A stretch of 64,000 nucleotides of DNA. Origin: Spirosoma taeanense. GTDB lineage: Bacteria; Bacteroidota; Bacteroidia; Cytophagales; Spirosomataceae. Below, in pieces: positions 16,038-25,024 of the stretch (its first letter is position 1; each line of letters begins with the position of its first letter). Made by a program: the position numbers and the translations under genes. The stretch is taken from assembly GCF_013127955.1 (NCBI RefSeq), contig NZ_CP053435.1, positions 4,154,001 to 4,218,000 of the forward strand, given 5' to 3'. Below the pieces are notes generated by a model. The model was not told the origin of the DNA. It searched no databases and saw only the letters and a list, made by a program, of their open reading frames with translations.

Positions 16038-17279
16038 ATGCCGCAACCCAAAACCGGCCGAGACAACCGGCTGGCGCTTATCTACACTATCATCCTGATC
16101 GACGTTATTGTGGGTTCGGCGGTGGGGCCAATCCTGCCGGAGTTCGTTAAAGGGCTGCAGCGGCCGCAGGTATGGCTGGCAGCCGGTACGGCGCTGTTCC
16201 TGGGGATTCAGCTTTTTTCGGCTCCGCTCCTTGGCAAGTTATCCGACGGGTATGGTCGCCGACCGATTTTCATTGTCTCGGCTGTGGGTACGTTCCTCGC
16301 CGATCTGCTACTGTTGCCGGTGCGGGTTGGGTTTTACTTCGCTAACCGCCTGAGCGACGGCACGACCAATGGAATGTATGCGACGGTCCGCTCGGCTATT
16401 ACGGACATTTCGCCGAAAGAAAAGCTGTTCAAAAACCTGGGCATCGAAGGCGCCATTATCTCACTGGGATTTGTCATCGGACCGGCGGCTTCGGGTCTGC
16501 TGCTTACTGCCTTCGACGTGGTGCAGGGCGAGCAGGCGCGGTTTGTGGCCGGAATGGCGGTTTGCCTGTCGGGACTGAACATGCTGCTGAGCTGGACGAT
16601 TGGTGAAACTCACCCCAACCCACCAGGCGTCGAACCGGCCGAACTGCGCCGGGAACTCGCCAACTCGCTCAACGTTCACACCCTCTGGTCGCGCCTGACG
16701 GTCAAAGACAGGCAGCACTCAGGTCTGAAACGTCTGGTGCTGATGCAGCTCGCGCTGACCCTCGGCACGGGTTATTACAATTACTTTGTTCCCTTCGTGA
16801 GCCTGGGGCGGCTACAGATGGATGCCAGATCCATTTCGTACCTGTTCATGTACTTCGGGGGCTTGAGCATTGTGATCAATTACGTCTTCTATACCTACCT
16901 CGCCGACCGGATTAACCAGCGCAAAGCTATTGTTTGGTTCGCCATCTTAGGGGCTCCGGTCCTCGCAGGTTATGGCCTGACCGGCACGTCGCGGGTTTGG
17001 TTTTACGTCCTGACGACCATCGACTGTTTGACGCTTTCACTGATTCAGGGATTGATTGAGGGGCTGATGGCCCAGCGAACTACTGACGACGACCGGGGCG
17101 AAGTTTTCGGGATTAATCAGGCCCTGCAGGGACTGGCCAGTTTTACCACGACGCTTGTATTCGGAGCGTTATCACTGGTTGATCTGCGGCTTCCGTTTGG
17201 GTGGTTCGCGTGCTGCTTGGCGATGGTCGCCTGGCTGGCGACGCGTCCGGAAAAGATTCCAAAACCCCAGACCGTCTGA
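16038..17279 (+). CDS. MFS transporter, TetA/DHA1-like
   Basis: A 413-residue inner-membrane transporter with about 12 hydrophobic segments. The MFS motif A, GKLSDGYGRRPI, lies after helix 2 (about residues 69-80), and a second, degenerate copy YLADRINQRKAI is in the C-terminal half. The helix 5 region GFVIGPAASGLLL matches motif C of drug:H+ antiporters. The family pumps drugs or small metabolites out in exchange for protons; the substrate is not predictable. Helix 1 starts with an acidic LIDVIVGSAVGPILPEF. It stands alone; another MFS gene of similar type lies at 56371. Confidence 0.85.
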   Translation: MPQPKTGRDNRLALIYTIILIDVIVGSAVGPILPEFVKGLQRPQVWLAAGTALFLGIQLFSAPLLGKLSDGYGRRPIFIVSAVGTFLADLLLLPVRVGFYFANRLSDGTTNGMYATVRSAITDISPKEKLFKNLGIEGAIISLGFVIGPAASGLLLTAFDVVQGEQARFVAGMAVCLSGLNMLLSWTIGETHPNPPGVEPAELRRELANSLNVHTLWSRLTVKDRQHSGLKRLVLMQLALTLGTGYYNYFVPFVSLGRLQMDARSISYLFMYFGGLSIVINYVFYTYLADRINQRKAIVWFAILGAPVLAGYGLTGTSRVWFYVLTTIDCLTLSLIQGLIEGLMAQRTTDDDRGEVFGINQALQGLASFTTTLVFGALSLVDLRLPFGWFACCLAMVAWLATRPEKIPKPQTV

Positions 17280-17361
17280 GTAGTCTGACGGGTTTGGAAT
17301 GGAGTAACTTTCGCGGGATTTTGTCTTTTAGTTTCTCCAACCGAGATCGTCCGAAGACGCT

Positions 17362-17895
17362 ATGCGCGCTGCCTCCCTGCTTGTCTGTTTAGGCCTGTTA
17401 GTTCTGTCTGAATGTCAGCCGCGTGAGCAACCCGAACCAGTCCAGTACAACGTACCGGCCGAAGTTGAGCCCTATATCCTGTCGTTTCGGAACGAAGCCG
17501 CCAAACGGAGCTACCCGGTTTCGACCGCCAATCTGATTGTCTCGTTTGGAGCGCTGCCGCATACCGACGAATGTGGTCAATGCCAGCTACAAAGCGGCAA
17601 AACACCCCGTATTACGCTGAGTACCGCTGCCTCCTGCTGGCAGCAGCTCAGCGCGAACGAGCGCGAATGTCTGGTTTTCCACGAGCTGGGTCATTGTCTG
17701 CTGAGCCGCATCCACAAAACAGACCGGTTTCCGGATGGTACGTATGTCAGCCTGATGAATCCCGATAATACCGGCGTGTATGCTACCTGCCGCTATCCCA
17801 TCAACGAGAACGACTGCGACAAGCGCCCCCGACGTACCTATTACGTCGATGAATTGTTCAACCCCGCTACGCCGAAGCCGGCTTGGGCCAGGTAG
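17362..17895 (+). CDS. Predicted zincin-type lipoprotein metalloprotease
   Basis: A 177-residue exported protein; the signal ends near LVLSEC, which would make it a lipoprotein with Cys19. It contains HELGH (residues 107-111), the zinc site of zincins, then a third His at 118 (HExxHx6H), one residue further than in metzincins. About 13 residues on, SLMNP resembles the metzincin Met-turn. Several cysteines (CGQC, C...C) suggest disulfides. The family is not one I can name; Bacteroidota carry similar short putative metalloproteases. No propeptide is visible. It is convergent, 4 bp apart, with the large MG/plug gene. Confidence 0.65.
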   Translation: MRAASLLVCLGLLVLSECQPREQPEPVQYNVPAEVEPYILSFRNEAAKRSYPVSTANLIVSFGALPHTDECGQCQLQSGKTPRITLSTAASCWQQLSANERECLVFHELGHCLLSRIHKTDRFPDGTYVSLMNPDNTGVYATCRYPINENDCDKRPRRTYYVDELFNPATPKPAWAR

Positions 17896-17899
17896 AGCT

Positions 17900-20800
17900 T
17901 CACTGCACCCGGACCAGCGAAACTTTCGTGACGGGACGCCCTTCGATGGTTACGCCCTGCAGGGTTATGCGTAGAATCCGCACTACGTCCGATAATGGGA
18001 ATAGCAGTTGGGTCTTCCCGTTGGCGTCCGTCTGAATGAGTGGTTTCCAGTACAGAACATCCCGGCGATCAACCCGCGCCAGTACGTCCGGATTCATATC
18101 GCCGGGTTGATCATAGCGTGGTACGTAAAACTCCCGCTGTACCGATGGATAGCCAATGAGTTGAAGCGGGATCGACCCGGCTTTGGGTTTCCTGTCGGAC
18201 TGAGCAGTGCGCCAGCTTTTCGTGTAAAAGGCAATCACGCCGTTGGCACCCCGAACGCCGTAGATACCGGCCGAACCAGCGTTTTTCAACAACTCCGCCC
18301 GTTCAATATCGGCCGGATTGAACGTCAGCAGAGCCGTTCCGGGTTCACCCTGGACCGGTATGCCATCCATTAAAAACAGCGGCTCCGTGCTGCCCATAAC
18401 GCTGCTGACACCCCGAACCAGCACCCGGTAGCCGGACTCACCCTGTAAGACGTTCACGCCCGCCAGCCGCCCCCGAATCATTTCGTACAGGTTAGCGTAC
18501 TGGCCGGTTGTTCCATCAAACATGATGGTTGCGTCGGCTGTATTATGCAAGCTTCTCCGCTGAATATCATCGGGACGCTCTTCGCGCTTGCGCGCCCGAA
18601 CAACTACCTCTTTCAGGAGCTTCGCCGTTTTGTCTCGGTACCCATCGGGATCGGCTTCCTGCCGGATGCGGGCGGCTTCCAGCTGCGCCTGTAGAGCCCC
18701 CCAGTTCACGGCTGTATCGGCCCCGACTTTCGGCCACGTAAGGCCAGCGCGTTCGAGCACGATTCGGGCGCTGCCGGTCGGCAGATTTTTAAAGTCACGG
18801 TCTGTCAACTGGGCGATCAGCGACAGTGTGTCGGCAATGGCCAGCCCCGCCAGCCGGAAACGTCCGTGCTCATTAGCGCCGGCCGAGCGCACAAACGACT
18901 GACCAGCCGCGGTGGAAGCCAGCATAATCTGCACACCGGGCATGGGTTGATTTTTACTGTCCAGTATCCGGCCAATGACCGACACGCCCCCCAGCAAATC
19001 GGTACTCGGCGTACCGCTCACCCGGCGCCAGCCCTGCGTCAGGAGCAGATCATCCAGCGCCCGGCGCGTCTCTGGCGTTGTATTTTCCAGATAGAAATTC
19101 GGCTGTTCAACCCGCCCGCGCAGCTCACCGGTCAGCAGCAGATGCGTCTGGATAGTAGCTCCTGCGGGATCGTCGGGAATCTGTCCCGCATCGGTGATTG
19201 AGGCCGACAACGTTGCCACAGCCGGCAGACCATCGTCGGTCAGCGTCAGGTTGACGGTCACCAACTCGCGGGGCTGGTAACGCGCTTTGTTAATGGACAG
19301 TAAAATCTGCACGGGAGGCAGCCGTTCGGGAATGAACACCAGCCGTTCGGCCTGCGGACGCGCGGCAGCATCGTACAGCGTTACCTGAACCAGACCCACC
19401 GGCAGCGATGCCACGGGCAGACTCACCTGCGCTACCCCGTTTTGTAACAGAAGTTTTAACCGTTCGACTAACTGCCCCCGGTGCTGAAACAGAATATAAG
19501 CCGAATCCGGCTGCGGGCGGACCGCTTCGGCAACGCGGAGGATCAACCGGCTGGTGTCGCTCACCATGTCGGCCGAAAGCGTCAGGCCGTTGGGCACAAC
19601 GGCGGGCAACGGCACCAACTGCTGCTGACCGGTCTGGTTAATTTCGGCGTAATAGTTCCGGCCGGTCTGGGGCGTCAGGACAAGGCTGCCCATGCCGAGC
19701 GGATTCGTGGTAAATCGCCCCGCTTCGGTGCCTATATCGTCCACCAACCGACCCGATACCGGTTTTCCCCGGCCATCCGGCCCAATCACCTTAACGCCTA
19801 GCCGCGACGACAGACCAGCTACCCAGCGTCCGCCTTCGGGCAGGACCTGCACATCCAGAGGCTGCCGGGCGGTATCAGTCGCGGCTACCGTCGAATTGTG
19901 CACCAGATTATACACCGCCACCGATCGCTCAAAGGCAGGCCGGTGCTGCCCCTCGTCCTCATCGGTATACGCCCGAAGCCGATACTGACCCGAACTCAGC
20001 GAATCGGACAAACGGAAGTTGCCAACGGCGCGACCGTTTATTACGTGCAGCCACTGATGTTGCACCAGCTTACCCGATGGTGCCAGCAGATCGACCTGTA
20101 TGGCGGTTTCGCCCACGGGCAGGCGCTGGGTGGGTGCATCGAGCAGATACGCACTCAGCCACATCCGGTCGCCAGTGGCGTAGAATGGCTTATCAATATG
20201 CACGAACAGCGTCGGTGCGAGCGTACGGAATCGTTCGGTAAAGGCGGTTGCGATACGGCCCAGCCGCGCATCGGGCAGCAACAGCTTGCCCTGCAGAGTC
20301 CGGGGCGCATTGGCGGCCAGATCAGTACCGGGCCGCAGACCGCCAGTTTCCGTGGGCTTCCAGTCGGCGGGCAACAGCGTCGATAGCCGGTCATCGGCGA
20401 GTGATCCTTTGACTTCCATGCCATTGGGCGACGTAATCCAACCTTCGGTCGTAACCTGCATGGCTCGATTGGGCAGCATGATCTGGGAATACGCATAGCG
20501 GGCGTCGCGGTAGGGCGAAAAACCCGACGACGCGCCAGTGAAGAAGACAACCAGCGGCATTATCGACACGAGCTGCCGCTCGAAGGAAAGTTTACCGGGC
20601 CGAATCAGCGCGCTGTCGATTGGCAGCAGGTGTTTGTGTTGTTTGATCGCATCATATAGCGTCGCCGGGGTTCCAATGGTTGTAATCGGCTTGGATACGT
20701 CTTCCCGATACACCAGAAAGCCTTCCTGCTCATACGTACCCGCGATCAGACTGGCCATCAGGTGACGTATCGACCCCCGATAGGCGCGCATCCGGTTGCG

Positions 20801-21463
20801 GACAAACCGACTGGCCTGCCGCTCATCGGTAGCGGGTAGTTCTTCGAAACGGGTCGAACCGGCGTAGTACACGCCCTGCAGCGACCCCTTAAAATAAAGC
20901 AGGTCGTAGTAAAGCCGGTAGCCTAAGGCCTGGTTTTCAATCACAAGCGGTTCGGCCGCGCTCGCAAGCAGATGACCATCCTCTTCGGTAAAGCTGAGCG
21001 CGTGACTGTTCGTGATCAGGCACTGACCGCCAAACGGCTCACCAAATAATTGCTGCCGGAACCGCCGAAGCTGCCGCTGCCAGACGCGATCTTTGCTTTT
21101 GGCCTTCACCGTTACGCCCGCCAGCGCCCGATTATCCGGCTTGAGCCGAAAGCTGATGCTTCGGGGTTGTGGACTGTCAATCCGGAGTATCTGGCGGGCC
21201 GCCTGGTAACCCAGAAACGAAGCCACGACTTCTACTGTGCCGAGCGGCACCTTCGCGAGCGTAAACTGCCCGTTTGCATCGGTGACGGCGCCGTAGGTTG
21301 TATTGTTCAGGTAAACATTGGCGAAGGGCAGTGGTTTGCCGGTGGCCGCGTCCAGCACCTGCCCCGTAAGCGTAACCGTTGGCGTCTGGCCACAGGCGAA
21401 TTGGACAAGTCCTATACTCATCCAACTTAGGAATAAGCAAATGAGCAAAGGTTGGCAGCGCAT
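17900..21463 (-). CDS. Large exported protein: carboxypeptidase-like, MG2-like and TonB-plug domains
   Basis: An 1187-residue protein starting at ATG 21463, which begins directly at the signal peptide (LLICLFLSWMSIGLVQFACGQ); the longer frame adds 54 unrelated residues. Order: carboxypeptidase-like regulatory domain (TLTGQVLDAATGKPLPFANV and on, about 30-120); a middle part with an alpha-2-macroglobulin MG2-like domain (FVHIDKPFYATGDRMWLSAY near 450) and further beta-sandwich repeats; a second regulatory-like domain (VIGRILDSKNQPMPGVQIML near 870); and a TonB-plug-like domain near the C-terminus (YEMIRGRLAGVNV, FLMDGIPV, IYGVRGANGVIAFYT). There is no transmembrane barrel, so it is not a receptor. 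Function unknown; similar proteins are widespread in Cytophagales. Confidence 0.8.
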   Translation of the reverse strand: MRCQPLLICLFLSWMSIGLVQFACGQTPTVTLTGQVLDAATGKPLPFANVYLNNTTYGAVTDANGQFTLAKVPLGTVEVVASFLGYQAARQILRIDSPQPRSISFRLKPDNRALAGVTVKAKSKDRVWQRQLRRFRQQLFGEPFGGQCLITNSHALSFTEEDGHLLASAAEPLVIENQALGYRLYYDLLYFKGSLQGVYYAGSTRFEELPATDERQASRFVRNRMRAYRGSIRHLMASLIAGTYEQEGFLVYREDVSKPITTIGTPATLYDAIKQHKHLLPIDSALIRPGKLSFERQLVSIMPLVVFFTGASSGFSPYRDARYAYSQIMLPNRAMQVTTEGWITSPNGMEVKGSLADDRLSTLLPADWKPTETGGLRPGTDLAANAPRTLQGKLLLPDARLGRIATAFTERFRTLAPTLFVHIDKPFYATGDRMWLSAYLLDAPTQRLPVGETAIQVDLLAPSGKLVQHQWLHVINGRAVGNFRLSDSLSSGQYRLRAYTDEDEGQHRPAFERSVAVYNLVHNSTVAATDTARQPLDVQVLPEGGRWVAGLSSRLGVKVIGPDGRGKPVSGRLVDDIGTEAGRFTTNPLGMGSLVLTPQTGRNYYAEINQTGQQQLVPLPAVVPNGLTLSADMVSDTSRLILRVAEAVRPQPDSAYILFQHRGQLVERLKLLLQNGVAQVSLPVASLPVGLVQVTLYDAAARPQAERLVFIPERLPPVQILLSINKARYQPRELVTVNLTLTDDGLPAVATLSASITDAGQIPDDPAGATIQTHLLLTGELRGRVEQPNFYLENTTPETRRALDDLLLTQGWRRVSGTPSTDLLGGVSVIGRILDSKNQPMPGVQIMLASTAAGQSFVRSAGANEHGRFRLAGLAIADTLSLIAQLTDRDFKNLPTGSARIVLERAGLTWPKVGADTAVNWGALQAQLEAARIRQEADPDGYRDKTAKLLKEVVVRARKREERPDDIQRRSLHNTADATIMFDGTTGQYANLYEMIRGRLAGVNVLQGESGYRVLVRGVSSVMGSTEPLFLMDGIPVQGEPGTALLTFNPADIERAELLKNAGSAGIYGVRGANGVIAFYTKSWRTAQSDRKPKAGSIPLQLIGYPSVQREFYVPRYDQPGDMNPDVLARVDRRDVLYWKPLIQTDANGKTQLLFPLSDVVRILRITLQGVTIEGRPVTKVSLVRVQ

Positions 21464-21671
21464 ACCGAATAACGGGCTAATTACCTGATTCCTAAAGGTG
21501 GCCAAAGTACTGATTTTACCTATTCTACAACCAGACAATGCGCTTTTGGTAGCGGCTTTTCGAGCATGGATTCGCTCCCAGTTGCCTAACAAAAAGTCTC
21601 CGCTCCTGGGCGGAAGCGGGAACACCTTAACGAATTCAGATTATATACTGAAGCAATTAATAGCCGGCGTT
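21464..21671. other. Intergenic stretch upstream of the MG/plug gene
   Basis: AT-richer DNA between the large exported protein and the SusD-like remnant. No credible gene, RNA or strong hairpin seen. It should hold the promoter for the gene at 21463. Confidence 0.4.
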
Positions 21672-21800
21672 TTACTGAAGGCCCCACAACTGCACTTCGT
21701 TGATTGGAATCGGCAGAACCGGGATCGGATCCCCTGAATTGGTTGTGATGCTCCGGCTTTGCGCAGCGACCCGAATCTGGTTCAGGATGTCGCAAGTCAT
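21672..21800 (-). pseudogene. Possible C-terminal remnant of a SusD/RagB protein
   Basis: A minus-strand frame of 42 codons reads MTCDILNQIRVAAQSR, then GDPIPVLPIPINEVQLWGLQ and stop. The segment LPIPINEV resembles the LPIP-x-x-E-I/V motif that closes SusD/RagB outer-membrane lipoproteins, and the frame stays open upstream of the ATG. No SusC partner or N-terminal part is present. I read it as a decayed fragment; chance resemblance is possible because the match is short. Confidence 0.35.
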
Positions 21801-21851
21801 TGCTTTCAGGCCAAATAGTCTAAACGTAATAGAGGGATTTCGGCGAACGGA

Positions 21852-22145
21852 CTACAGGACTTCGAGCTGCTCAGCAGAGAATGCCACCGCCCGATCAGCG
21901 AATAAAGCTTTGGTTGCCGCCCAGGTTGTGCGGAACAGATCGCTTTGGCGGTAGGTTTCGAGGGCGTCGGCCGAATCCCACAAACTATAGGTCATGCGCA
22001 CCGATGGCTGGTCGGGATCGCGCAGCAGTTCGAGATGCCGGTTGCCGGGAAAAGCCCGAATGTGCTGCTTGGAGCTATCAAAAATAGCGTGGAATTCGGC
22101 AAGCTTTTCTTCCCGAAAGGTCATGCGGACAATGCGAACAAGCAT
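21852..22145 (-). CDS. ABM-domain protein, putative quinol monooxygenase-like
   Basis: A 97-residue single-domain protein of the antibiotic biosynthesis monooxygenase family (dimeric ferredoxin-like fold). Seen: LVRIVRMTFREEKLAEFHAI (strand 1 and helix 1), HIRAFPGNRHLELLRDPDQP and TYSLWDSADALETYRQSDLF (the S-x-W-x-S-x-x-A-L signature). YgiN-like members oxidise quinols without a cofactor. It is a different subfamily from the ABM protein at 12378. The substrate is unknown. Confidence 0.8.
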   Translation of the reverse strand: MLVRIVRMTFREEKLAEFHAIFDSSKQHIRAFPGNRHLELLRDPDQPSVRMTYSLWDSADALETYRQSDLFRTTWAATKALFADRAVAFSAEQLEVL

Positions 22146-22254
22146 ACGTTTGAACTAAGTTTGCGGCTCGTAGTTAGAAATGGGTATGCCTGACAGAAGC
22201 ACGCCTGGTTGTTCAAACTACGGGTTATAAACCACAAACTACAAACCTTACACC

Positions 22255-23226
22255 ATGAATTACCGCACATTTGGCCGTACAGGCTGGAAAATCTCTGAAA
22301 TTGGCTATGGCATGTGGGGCCTTGCCGGCTGGACTGGCTCCGACAAGGAGGAAGTTCTTCGGGCGCTGCAGCGCTCTGTTGAACTGGGCTGCAACTTTTT
22401 CGATACAGCCTGGGCCTATGGCGACGGCGTCAGCGAAGAGATTCTGGGCCAGCTGTTAAAACAGAATCCCGATAAAAAACTTTATGCCGCTACAAAGATT
22501 CCGCCGAAGAATCGCAAATGGCCGTCCAAACCCGACTTTTCCATTGACGATGTATTCCCGGCCGACTATATTGTTGAATACACCGAAAAAAGCCTGAAGA
22601 ACCTAGGCGTCGAAACCATCGACCTCCAGCAGTTTCACGTCTGGGAAGATGGCTGGGCCGAACGTGAGGAATGGCAGCGGGCCATTGAGCAACTTACCGA
22701 GCAGGGTAAAGTGACGGCCTGGGGTGTTTCGGTCAACCGCTGGGAACCAACCAACTGCCTGAACACCCTGCGCACGGGTAAGATCGATGCCGTGCAGGTC
22801 ATTTATAATATCTTCGACCAGAATCCCGAAGACGAACTGTTCCCCCTCTGCCGCGAACAGAATATTGGCGTAATTGCCCGCGTTCCTTTCGACGAAGGCA
22901 CCCTGACCGGTACGTTCACGAAAGAAACGACTTTCCCCGACAATGACTGGCGCTCAACCTACTTCGTACCCGAAAACCTGAACAGTAGCGTAGAGCACGC
23001 TAATGCTCTGAAACCCCTTGTTCCGCAGGGGATGACAATGCCTGAAATGGCGCTGCGGTTCATCCTGAGCAATCCCGATGTGCATACCACCATACCCGGC
23101 ATGCGCCAGATCCGGAACGTAGAAGCGAACACCGCCGTTAGCGACGGGCGCGGTCTTCTGCCCGAACTGTTGCAGGAGCTGAAAGGCCACCGCTGGGATC
23201 GGACACCAACCGAGTGGTCGCAGTAG
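22255..23226 (+). CDS. Aldo/keto reductase
   Basis: A 323-residue NADPH-dependent aldo/keto reductase with the (beta/alpha)8 fold. The catalytic tetrad is visible: Asp and Tyr in FFDTAWAYGDG (about residues 50-60), Lys in AATKIPP (about 82) and His in QQFHVWEDG (about 125). The C-terminal NADP part has RFILSNPDVHTTIPGMRQIRNVEAN. It resembles YajO/Tas-type enzymes. The physiological substrate is unknown. Its terminator hairpin lies right after the stop, inside the tail of the convergent sterol desaturase gene. Confidence 0.92.
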   Translation: MNYRTFGRTGWKISEIGYGMWGLAGWTGSDKEEVLRALQRSVELGCNFFDTAWAYGDGVSEEILGQLLKQNPDKKLYAATKIPPKNRKWPSKPDFSIDDVFPADYIVEYTEKSLKNLGVETIDLQQFHVWEDGWAEREEWQRAIEQLTEQGKVTAWGVSVNRWEPTNCLNTLRTGKIDAVQVIYNIFDQNPEDELFPLCREQNIGVIARVPFDEGTLTGTFTKETTFPDNDWRSTYFVPENLNSSVEHANALKPLVPQGMTMPEMALRFILSNPDVHTTIPGMRQIRNVEANTAVSDGRGLLPELLQELKGHRWDRTPTEWSQ

Positions 23227-24004
23227 CCAACGCAGCAACCCGACTGGTGTCCGGTCGGGTTGCTTTTGCGTATGCATCGTCATAGTCCGGGCGCAGCGTC
23301 CCCATCATTCGGTCCCAAAAGGTAAAGTACAGCCCATAGTTCCCATCAAAGTGTTTGTGGTGCTGATTGTGGTTCACCGACGTGCTGATCCAGCGTCCAA
23401 GCTTGGTATTTTGAAAATTAGCGGGTAAGATCTCATAGCCCAGATGTATATATACGTCGTGCAGGACTGAAAACGTAAAAAAGAGCATCACCGCCGACCA
23501 GTGTACCGGCAGCGAAAACGTAATCAGCAGAAGAATCGCAGATTCGAAAAGGGCTTCCAGCGGATGAAACGCATAGGCAGCCCAGGGCGATGGGTTTGTT
23601 GAGCGATGATGCACCAGATGCAGGAATCGGAATACCCGGGGGTGATGAATGAACCGGTGCATCCAGTAAAAGTAGGTATCATGCAGCACCAGCATATAGA
23701 CTAGGGTAAACAGGTAGTAGCCCAGGCTGTACTCGTGGCGATCCAGATACACCCGGTTCACCGGCACCAGCACCGTCAGCGATAAAACGGCAACGGTAGC
23801 CATAATAACGATCGACTGAGCCGAATACAGGATCTCGCGTTTATAATCCCCGGCCCTGGGGTCTTTCGACTGAATCTTACGTCCCTTAAACCGCCCCTTC
23901 CAGAGCCAATAGAATAGTCCATAAGCTACGCCCGTAGCCAGCGCATATTTAAGCCCAACTGCAAAAATCGCCGATAACCACTGCTGGATCGTTATTGTCC
24001 CCAT
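23138..24004 (-). CDS. Sterol desaturase / fatty acid hydroxylase family protein
   Basis: A 288-residue membrane di-iron enzyme. The histidine clusters of the family are visible: HDTYFYWMHRFIHH (about residues 103-116), HLVHHRSTNPSPW (about 125-137) and NHNQHHKHFDGNYG (about 218-231), set among four or more hydrophobic segments. The family hydroxylates or desaturates lipids; the substrate is unknown. The last 40 or so residues (after FWDRMMGTLRPDYDD) are low-complexity, Ala/Thr/Arg-rich, and overlap the convergent aldo/keto reductase gene by 89 bp including its terminator, so the tail is probably a read-through of a lost stop codon. Confidence 0.85.
   Translation of the reverse strand: MGTITIQQWLSAIFAVGLKYALATGVAYGLFYWLWKGRFKGRKIQSKDPRAGDYKREILYSAQSIVIMATVAVLSLTVLVPVNRVYLDRHEYSLGYYLFTLVYMLVLHDTYFYWMHRFIHHPRVFRFLHLVHHRSTNPSPWAAYAFHPLEALFESAILLLITFSLPVHWSAVMLFFTFSVLHDVYIHLGYEILPANFQNTKLGRWISTSVNHNQHHKHFDGNYGLYFTFWDRMMGTLRPDYDDAYAKATRPDTSRVAALATATTRLVSDPSGGLSAPATVRAEDRARR
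23235..23267 (+). terminator. Intrinsic terminator of the aldo/keto reductase
   Basis: Perfect 10-bp stem GCAACCCGAC / GTCGGGTTGC with a 9-base loop, followed by TTTT. It starts 8 bp after the reductase stop codon and lies inside the last codons of the convergent gene on the other strand. Confidence 0.8.
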
Positions 24005-24144
24005 GCCTTCCTTAAGTTAGCCGTATTATTTCAACTATCCGTGAATGTAAAACAGGGAATTGGTTCTAGCTCAGACTATGCGGTTTTTCTTTGCTTACCC
24101 TGTAGCATACGGTTATGAAATTGACTAAGTGGACTTTATAAATG

Positions 24145-24217
24145 ATGATGAATGATAAATGAAGAATGATGTTATTCTCTATGAGAGACGAATCACTCCT
24201 CGTTTATCATTCATCAT
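24145..24217. repeat. Inverted repeat of the TGAATGAT family
   Basis: A perfect 15-bp inverted repeat, ATGATGAATGATAAA (24145-24159) and its complement (24203-24217), around a 43-bp centre. It fills the gap downstream of the SDR gene and may act as its terminator. Related words occur at 36521-36625 and 54586-54709. Confidence 0.6.
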
Positions 24218-24223
24218 TAACGC

Positions 24224-24931
24224 TTAGTACTCCTGCTCCAGCGGGTGAACCATGAACTCATCGATGACGACGTGTGCGGGGCGGCTGACAATGAACAGCA
24301 TCGACTCGGCCATATCTTCTTCTTTGAGCCAGTTCTTCGATGTTTCGTGACCGTGGCCCTTGTCGTGGAAATGCGAATCCACCAGGCCCGAATACACCCC
24401 CGTTACTTTAATCCCAAACGGGCGCACTTCTTTACGTAAGGCCCCCATGAACGCTTCCTGGGCATATTTGCTGGCCGTATAAAGTGACCCTCCCGCAAAC
24501 GTCCGCTTGGCGACGTCTGAGGCTACGACCACAATATGCCCCGATCCCTGCGCTTTCAGGTTGGGCAGAGCGGCTTTCGTCAGCACAAACGTTCCTTTTA
24601 CGTTCGTTGCCATGAGGGCATCCCATTCCTCAACGGTGATTTCATCCACGTTCTTGAAAACGCCATAGCCCGCGTTGTTGATCACCACGTCGATCCGGCC
24701 AAAGCGATCAAGAGCCGTGTTCACCACCGCCTGCATATCGGTTTCGCTGGCTACGTCACCGGCCACCGCCACAATTTTGCCGTCTCCTTCGTTTTCTAAT
24801 TGGTTCAGGTCGTCGGCGTTGCGGGCAGTGGCCACCACGTTCGCGCCGTTCCGGGCCAGCAACAGGGCGGTAGCGCGGCCAATTCCCCGCGACGCACCAG
24901 AAATAATGATTGTTTTGTTTTCTAAAGACAT
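24224..24931 (-). CDS. Short-chain dehydrogenase/reductase (SDR)
   Basis: A 235-residue classical SDR. Seen: SGASRGIGRATALLL (cofactor loop, about residues 10-24), NNAGYG near 85, VASDVAKRTF for the active-site Ser near 136, and YTASKYAQEAF (YxxxK, about 149-159). Enzymes with this make-up reduce beta-keto or hydroxy compounds with NADPH; the substrate is unknown. Independent of the SDR at 12764, with which it shares only family motifs. Confidence 0.88.
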   Translation of the reverse strand: MSLENKTIIISGASRGIGRATALLLARNGANVVATARNADDLNQLENEGDGKIVAVAGDVASETDMQAVVNTALDRFGRIDVVINNAGYGVFKNVDEITVEEWDALMATNVKGTFVLTKAALPNLKAQGSGHIVVVASDVAKRTFAGGSLYTASKYAQEAFMGALRKEVRPFGIKVTGVYSGLVDSHFHDKGHGHETSKNWLKEEDMAESMLFIVSRPAHVVIDEFMVHPLEQEY

Positions 24932-25024
24932 TGTCTGAAAATTTACCCGCTTCGGCGGCCTTGCGCAAAGATCGCAAAGAAATTTAAGCGCCCCCTATTT
25001 AACCCATTAATGCCTTGACTCAAC

